From assembly GCA_045586385.1 (NCBI GenBank), contig JAZNAE010000003.1, forward strand, positions 1 through 54,345: 54,345 nucleotides of DNA, in the 5' to 3' direction. This DNA is from Suilimivivens sp045586385. Lineage in GTDB: Bacteria; Bacillota; Clostridia; Lachnospirales; Lachnospiraceae. Within the stretch, counting starts at the first letter, position 1. The number at the start of each line of letters is the position of its first letter. The notes beneath the pieces were generated by a model. The model made no database searches. It saw only the letters and a program-made list of their open reading frames with translations, and was not told the origin of the DNA. A program made the position numbers and the translations under genes. Below, piece by piece: positions 50,475 through 54,345 of this stretch.

Positions 50475-52016
50475 ATGAGAATGACCAACAAGATTATGCA
50501 GAATAACTCTCTGTATAACATTAACAATAATAAAGTATTGCAGGACAAATTAAGTACTCAGATGTCCACTCAGAAGAAACTCACAAGACCTTCTGATGAC
50601 CCGGTAGTGGCAATTCGTGCGCTGCGTCTTCGCACCAGTGTTTCCGAGATTTCCCAGTTTTATGAAAAGAATGCACCGGACGCGGAAAGTTGGCTGAAGG
50701 TTACCGAAGAAGCTTTGGGAACCGGGGCAGCGGTGATTACTGACTTGGTAAAACAAGCTACCAAGGGTGCGAACAAGGATTTGACACCGGAAGATTTGGA
50801 TATTCTGCTAACCCAGATGAAAAATTTGCGGGATGAGTATTATTCTACCGGTAATGTAGATTATGCAGGAAGATATGTATTTACAGGATACCGTACAGAT
50901 ACGACGTTATCTTTTACAGAGGAGATAGAAGACCAAGATCCTCAACCGGTATATTCCATTACGGAGCAGGTGACAATCGGAAAATTTGACAGTATTAATT
51001 ATACAAACAGTACGGTACTTGATGGAATCAGCCAGAATAATTATACCCAAGGTGCTTATAATGATATAGTAGAACAGAACATTAGCAATGGTGATATTTA
51101 CAGAATCAGACTGGCCTATGATAAACTTTCTGATGCAGTACCGACTTTTACAGATGCTAATGGAAATGCATTGGTTACTGTAAGTAAAGCCACAAAAGAT
51201 CCCTATATACAAATGGCGGAGGCAAATGCGGACGGTCTTAATGTGGCGATTTATTCTCCGGAAACAGGTGAAATACTTTTGAGCAATAAGGCGTATGAAG
51301 GATTAGAGACGGTTGTTGCAAAAGAACAGGAGATTCGAATCACATATTCGAAAGACAGTTGGGTAAACGGAGATCTTCGACCGGAGCATTATTTTGCGTG
51401 TACCGCAACAACCCAAAAAGCCGGCGAAACGGTTACAGTAGATTATAATCAAGAGTACTTAAATGGAAAAGAAGAATCCCAGATAATAGAGTATGATGTT
51501 GGTTATAATCAGAGCATCCGTGTAAATACTACCGCCCGTGAAGCTTTTACACATGATTTGGACAGAGATATTGATGATATGGAAGTTCTCATGACATCGC
51601 TTTCCGAAATTACAGCGATCAAGGAACAACTTGAAAAAGTAAAGGAAGAAACATCAGAAGATGATAAGGATAAGTATGGATTAATTACCAGACAGCTTGA
51701 TGCGGCAAATAAGGCATACGATTATGTGAGAGAAAGTGTTCACGCTTTATTTGAAAAAACAATAACCCGCATGCAGGGACATTTAAATGATGCCAATATT
51801 GCCGTGACAGATAATGGTACCAGGAGCAGCCGTCTTGAACTGATAAGCAACCGTCTCATGGAACAAAAAACGACTTTCCGGACGCTTCAGTCAGAAAATG
51901 AAGACGTAGATATTACCGAGGTGGCAATCCAGCTTACCAGTACAGAGCTTACTTATGAAGCAGCCCTTATGGCAACAGGCAAGATTATGCAGACTTCATT
52001 AATGAATTACATTTAA
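50475..52016 (+). CDS. flgL: Flagellar hook-associated protein 3 FlgL
   Basis: A 513-residue flagellin-like protein: N-terminal RMTNKIMQNNSLYNINNN and LTRPSDDPVVAIRALRLRTS, C-terminal helix with EVAIQLTSTELTYEAALMAT. It is much longer than the enteric FlgL (about 317 residues) because of a surface-domain insertion (about 140-370). FlgL is the second junction protein between hook and filament. It sits in the usual order after flgK. GGTGAGGA precedes the ATG. Confidence 0.93.
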   Translation: MRMTNKIMQNNSLYNINNNKVLQDKLSTQMSTQKKLTRPSDDPVVAIRALRLRTSVSEISQFYEKNAPDAESWLKVTEEALGTGAAVITDLVKQATKGANKDLTPEDLDILLTQMKNLRDEYYSTGNVDYAGRYVFTGYRTDTTLSFTEEIEDQDPQPVYSITEQVTIGKFDSINYTNSTVLDGISQNNYTQGAYNDIVEQNISNGDIYRIRLAYDKLSDAVPTFTDANGNALVTVSKATKDPYIQMAEANADGLNVAIYSPETGEILLSNKAYEGLETVVAKEQEIRITYSKDSWVNGDLRPEHYFACTATTQKAGETVTVDYNQEYLNGKEESQIIEYDVGYNQSIRVNTTAREAFTHDLDRDIDDMEVLMTSLSEITAIKEQLEKVKEETSEDDKDKYGLITRQLDAANKAYDYVRESVHALFEKTITRMQGHLNDANIAVTDNGTRSSRLELISNRLMEQKTTFRTLQSENEDVDITEVAIQLTSTELTYEAALMATGKIMQTSLMNYI

Positions 52017-52030
52017 ACATAAAACAACCG

Positions 52031-52044
52031 GCGCCTTAAGGCGC
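52031..52044 (+). promoter_or_regulatory. Small GC hairpin directly before fliW ribosome site
   Basis: GCGCC (52031-52035), loop TTAA, GGCGC (52040-52044), 4 nt before AGGAG of fliW. No T-run follows, so it is not a terminator. It may separate translation of fliW/csrA from flgL or slow decay. Confidence 0.5.
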
Positions 52045-52058
52045 AGATAGGAGTGGCT

Positions 52059-52514
52059 ATGATTATTCAAACTAAAGTATTTGGGGAAATCACAATTGCT
52101 GATGAGAAAATTATTCATTTTCCTGCAGGTATTATCGGATTTCCGGGGTTAACAGATTTTGCACTTGTGCATGATGAAGAAAAGGGAATTGGCTCCATTC
52201 ATTGGCTTCAATCTGTGCAGGAGCCTGCTTTTGCACTTCCTGTAATGGACCCGCTTTTGGTTAAACCTGATTATAATCCGGAGGTGGACGATGAACTGCT
52301 TAAGCCCATTGGCAAGCTTGTTCCGGAAGAACTTCTTGTGATGGTGACAGTGACGGTTCCCAGTGACTTGACCAAAATGACTGTAAATTTAAAGGGGCCC
52401 ATTATCATTAATGCGGCAGAAAAGAAAGCATGTCAGGTGATTGTTGAAGGGGATGGCTATGCCGTAAAATATCCCATTTATGACATTCTGAATGCAAAGA
52501 AAGCAGGTGAGTAG
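52059..52514 (+). CDS. fliW: Flagellar assembly factor FliW
   Basis: A 151-residue FliW: KVFGEITI at the start, FPAGIIGFPGLTDFAL, HWLQSVQEPAFALPVMDP and a C-terminal GDGYAVKYPI. FliW binds both flagellin and CsrA and relieves CsrA repression of flagellin translation when free flagellin is low. AGGAG sits 6 nt before the ATG at 52059, which is preferred over the GTG at 52053. Its stop directly abuts the csrA start, the usual pairing in Firmicutes. Confidence 0.96.
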   Translation: MIIQTKVFGEITIADEKIIHFPAGIIGFPGLTDFALVHDEEKGIGSIHWLQSVQEPAFALPVMDPLLVKPDYNPEVDDELLKPIGKLVPEELLVMVTVTVPSDLTKMTVNLKGPIIINAAEKKACQVIVEGDGYAVKYPIYDILNAKKAGE

Positions 52515-52733
52515 ATGTTAGCTTTATCCAGAAAGAAAAACGAAGCCTTAGTGATTAACAACAATATAGAAATTACTGTTTTGGAAATTAAAGGAGAACA
52601 GGTGAAGCTTGGCATCAGTGCACCGAAGGATGTTCCTGTTTACCGTAAGGAAGTTTATGTACAGATTCAGGAAGCAAACAAAGAGGCTGTAGATGTCAGC
52701 GGCATGGAAGCACTCAAGAATCTGTTTGGATGA
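52515..52733 (+). CDS. csrA: Carbon storage regulator CsrA
   Basis: A 72-residue RNA-binding CsrA: start MLALSRKKNEALVINNNI, a VKLGISAPKDVPVYRKEV core, and the Firmicute-style C-terminal extension. The RNA-binding N-terminal strand and the GVSA/PVYR-like segment are intact. It begins in the base after the fliW stop. The short flagellin leader (31326-31350, minus strand) has a CAGGAG site that CsrA could cover. Confidence 0.96.
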   Translation: MLALSRKKNEALVINNNIEITVLEIKGEQVKLGISAPKDVPVYRKEVYVQIQEANKEAVDVSGMEALKNLFG

Positions 52734-52751
52734 TTTGTTTTAGCATTATGC

Positions 52752-52786
52752 CGATATTTTGACTTGGAAACATGCACGAAATATCG
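52752..52786 (+). other. Hairpin with GGA in loop downstream of csrA
   Basis: CGATATTT (52752-52759) pairs with AAATATCG (52779-52786) around a 19-nt loop containing TTGGAAA. No T-run follows. The left arm also contains GCCGATAT at 52750-52757, a sigma-28-like -10. It may be csrA 3'-UTR structure or the head of a small RNA ending at the next terminator. Confidence 0.4.
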
Positions 52787-52822
52787 ACAACTACCAGATG
52801 GAGTATAAAAAACAGATAAAAG

Positions 52823-52865
52823 ACTTGCACAGATACAAAATGTTGTGTTTGTGCAAGTTTTTTTC
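52823..52865 (+). terminator. Intrinsic terminator after csrA
   Basis: ACTTGCACA (52823-52831) pairs perfectly with TGTGCAAGT (52850-52858); the stem extends inwards with a few wobble pairs and is followed by seven T. It ends the flgM-csrA transcript. Confidence 0.9.
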
Positions 52866-52891
52866 TGCTTTTACATGGCATATTTTTGTAC

Positions 52892-52920
52892 GTGACAAGG
52901 TCATTTGAGTGTGCTACGCT
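52892..52920 (+). promoter_or_regulatory. Possible promoter for small coiled-coil gene
   Basis: GTGACA (52892-52897), 17-nt spacer, TACGCT (52915-52920) with TGC in front (extended -10), 31 nt before the start codon. The -10 match is weak. Confidence 0.35.
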
Positions 52921-52951
52921 TGTTGCAGAAACGCGAAAGGGGATGACTAAT

Positions 52952-53263
52952 ATGACAGATAATGAGGTTTTGTTGTCATTATCAAATATGCTTGATCCAA
53001 TTAGAAAGGATATATCAGAAATGAAAAGTGATATATCAGAAATGAAAAGTGATATGTCAGAAATGAATACCAGACTAAAAAAAGTAGAACTGATGCAGGA
53101 AAATGTTATATTGCCAAGGCTGGAAACGATAGAGGCCTGCTATACATCAACTTATGACAGATATAAAAGAAGTGTAGAGGATTACGATACAATCAAGCAG
53201 GATGTGGGCATTTTGAAAAGCGTTGTGGCGGAACATAGTATAAAACTGCAGAAGATTTCATGA
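52952..53263 (+). CDS. Small coiled-coil protein of unknown function
   Basis: About 103 residues, no signal or membrane segment. From about residue 15 on it reads as a parallel coiled coil, with tandem heptads DISEMKS, DISEMKS, DMSEMNT encoded by 21-bp DNA repeats, then further heptads RLKKVEL and a C-terminal helix ending KSVVAEHSIKLQKI. AAAGGGG, 9 nt upstream, sets the ATG at 52952. It lies between two terminators, with its own possible promoter, between csrA and flaG. I do not recognise a function; it may be an unrelated insertion or a flagellar accessory. Confidence 0.75.
   Translation: MTDNEVLLSLSNMLDPIRKDISEMKSDISEMKSDMSEMNTRLKKVELMQENVILPRLETIEACYTSTYDRYKRSVEDYDTIKQDVGILKSVVAEHSIKLQKIS
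53009..53071 (+). repeat. Three 21-bp tandem repeats within coiled-coil gene
   Basis: Units at 53009-53029, 53030-53050 and 53051-53071. The first two are identical and the third differs at a few bases. Each encodes one heptad, so copy-number change would keep frame and alter coiled-coil length. Confidence 0.9.
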
Positions 53264-53273
53264 AGTGCTAAGG

Positions 53274-53298
53274 CGGGAGGATTGTTCCTCCCGTTTTA
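53274..53298 (+). terminator. Intrinsic terminator after coiled-coil gene
   Basis: CGGGAGGA (53274-53281) pairs with TCCTCCCG (53286-53293), loop TTGT, followed by TTTTA. Confidence 0.9.
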
Positions 53299-53327
53299 TA
53301 ATTTATAAGATTTTTTATAATCCCCTC

Positions 53328-53354
53328 TAAATTTTCCACCAATTTATCCGATAT
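53328..53354 (+). promoter_or_regulatory. Sigma-28 promoter for flaG-fliD
   Basis: TAAATTTT (53328-53335), 11-nt spacer, TCCGATAT (53347-53354), 69 nt before the flaG start. It has the same layout as the flgM promoter. Confidence 0.85.
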
Positions 53355-53422
53355 AAAGGTAGAAGACAATACGACTCTAAGTAACAATAAATTATTTTCA
53401 ACATCACACGGAGGTGATTACA

Positions 53423-53857
53423 ATGGCAATTGAACCATTAAGCAGTGCAATGACTTATCAGGCACAGACGACACCGCAGGCTAAGCCTGTACAGAAAACC
53501 ATCGTAGAGAACACGGAAGTTTCTACACCTGAAAAGATGAACGCTTATGACGCGACTACCGCGAAGGTGGTTGCGACGGAAAAACAGGATTCCCAAGGGG
53601 GACAGGATGGCTCTATGAGCAATGCCCAGCAGCAGGCGACTAACGAGCAGATTAAAAAGGCTGTTGAGAATTTAAATAAAAACATGTCCCATTCCGAAGC
53701 TGTTTTTGGAATTCATGAGCAGACCAACAGAGTGACCATCAAAATCGTTGATAAGGAAACAAAGGAAGTTATCAAAGAACTTCCTCCGGAGAAAACCTTG
53801 GATATGATAGCAAAAGCATGGGAACTTGCCGGCCTCTTGGTGGACGAAAAGAGATAG
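53423..53857 (+). CDS. flaG: Flagellar protein FlaG
   Basis: A 144-residue protein: variable, Gln/Thr-rich first half (about 1-70), then the FlaG domain with NEQIKKAVENLNKNM, FGIHEQTNRVTIKIVDKET and IKELPPEKTLDMIAKAWE. FlaG affects filament length and is often encoded before fliD. The strong GGAGGTG fixes the ATG at 53423. Twelve nt separate it from fliD. Confidence 0.92.
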   Translation: MAIEPLSSAMTYQAQTTPQAKPVQKTIVENTEVSTPEKMNAYDATTAKVVATEKQDSQGGQDGSMSNAQQQATNEQIKKAVENLNKNMSHSEAVFGIHEQTNRVTIKIVDKETKEVIKELPPEKTLDMIAKAWELAGLLVDEKR

Positions 53858-53869
53858 GAGGATATACCT

Positions 53870-54345
53870 ATGGCAATGCGATTGACCGGTATTAATTCCG
53901 GACTTGATACAGAGAGCATTATCCAGGAACTGGTTGCTGTAAGGCAAACAAAAGTGGATAGTGCGAAAAAAGAACAGACAAAACTTGAATGGAAACAAAA
54001 AGCATGGAAGGATTTGAATTCCAAACTGAAAAGTTTTCAGAATAAGATCGTTTCCAACATGCGTCTGTCTTCCGATTATGCAAAAAAGAAAACAAACGTA
54101 TCCAATAGCAGTGTGGCAAATGTAATAACAGGTGAAAATGCTGTTAATTGTGTACAGTCATTACGTGTAGAGCAACTGGCAAAAACAGCCTATCTGACCG
54201 GCGGCAAGCTGGCAGGTAGCAAAACAGGCAGCCTGAATGCACTGACTAAGCTTAGTGATATTACAGATAGCACCTTCGCAGGAGAAGGAACTATTACCCT
54301 GACAACCGGAAAAGGTGATAGTGCAAAGTCGGTAGATATTACGGT
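53870..54345 (+). CDS. fliD: Flagellar filament cap FliD, 3' end beyond window
   Basis: The first ~158 residues of FliD: MAMRLTGINSGLDTESIIQ, ELVAVRQTKVDSAKKEQTK, then WKQKAWKDLNSKLKSF, the conserved N-terminal helix region (FliD_N), followed by the start of the outer domains. FliD is the pentameric cap under which flagellin polymerises. TAGGAGGA precedes the ATG. The frame is open at the window end. Confidence 0.95.
   Translation, partial: MAMRLTGINSGLDTESIIQELVAVRQTKVDSAKKEQTKLEWKQKAWKDLNSKLKSFQNKIVSNMRLSSDYAKKKTNVSNSSVANVITGENAVNCVQSLRVEQLAKTAYLTGGKLAGSKTGSLNALTKLSDITDSTFAGEGTITLTTGKGDSAKSVDIT

Overview
The window looks like chromosomal DNA of a motile, Gram-positive, polysaccharide-degrading member of the Lachnospiraceae (Roseburia/Butyrivibrio-like). 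The grounds are moderate-to-low G+C content, lipoproteins and anchored exporters in place of outer-membrane genes, a long-type PPi-dependent phosphofructokinase, FliW/CsrA with sigma-28-type promoters, a long cysteine-containing flagellin and several plant-polysaccharide glycosidases. The assignment rests on gene content and sequence style only. Almost every base is coding. No rRNA, tRNA, CRISPR array, transposase or phage gene was seen.

Layout. 1-5.3 kb: end of an ABC-F ATPase, an iron-type alcohol dehydrogenase and a dCache chemoreceptor. 5.3-7.1 kb: an ECF sigma factor gene between two zinc-finger anti-sigma genes. 7.1-11.3 kb: MBOAT acyltransferase, DHHW/AlgX-like partner and lipoprotein esterase. 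11.4-20.4 kb: a beta-lactamase-fold lipoprotein that lacks the catalytic lysine, then an export operon (three lipoprotein adaptors, a double-FtsX permease, two ABC ATPases). 20.4-22.1 kb: pfp on the minus strand. 22.2-29.9 kb: a second, paralogous export operon in which two of the adaptors are one fused gene. 29.9-31.4 kb: flagellin on the minus strand. 31.4-32.0 kb: a decayed ECF sigma/anti-sigma pair. 32.0-38.5 kb: GH9 cellulase, GGDEF-EAL protein and hybrid histidine kinase. 38.6-46.0 kb: galactokinase, AraC regulator, GH39 xylosidase, MATE exporter, DegV protein and GH27 glycosidase. 46.0-54.3 kb: late flagellar cluster flgM-flgN-flgK-flgK2-flgL-fliW-csrA, a small coiled-coil gene, flaG and the start of fliD.

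How it fits together. The flagellar genes form a sigma-28 regulon: promoters with a TAAA-type -35, an 11-nt gap and a CCGATA-type -10 precede flgM, flaG and (less perfectly) flagellin, and FliW/CsrA probably control flagellin translation. The cellulase, a probable c-di-GMP phosphodiesterase and a 7TM hybrid kinase appear co-transcribed, which suggests coupling of fibre sensing or degradation to surface behaviour. The galK-GH39-GH27 block looks like uptake-side sugar processing.

The most unusual material is the pair of paralogous export systems flanking pfp. Each has a single-chain double-FtsX permease, two different complete ATPases, three distinct adaptor modules, and an AbrB/SpoVT-like domain on the C-terminus of only one ATPase. 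The substrate cannot be read from the sequence.
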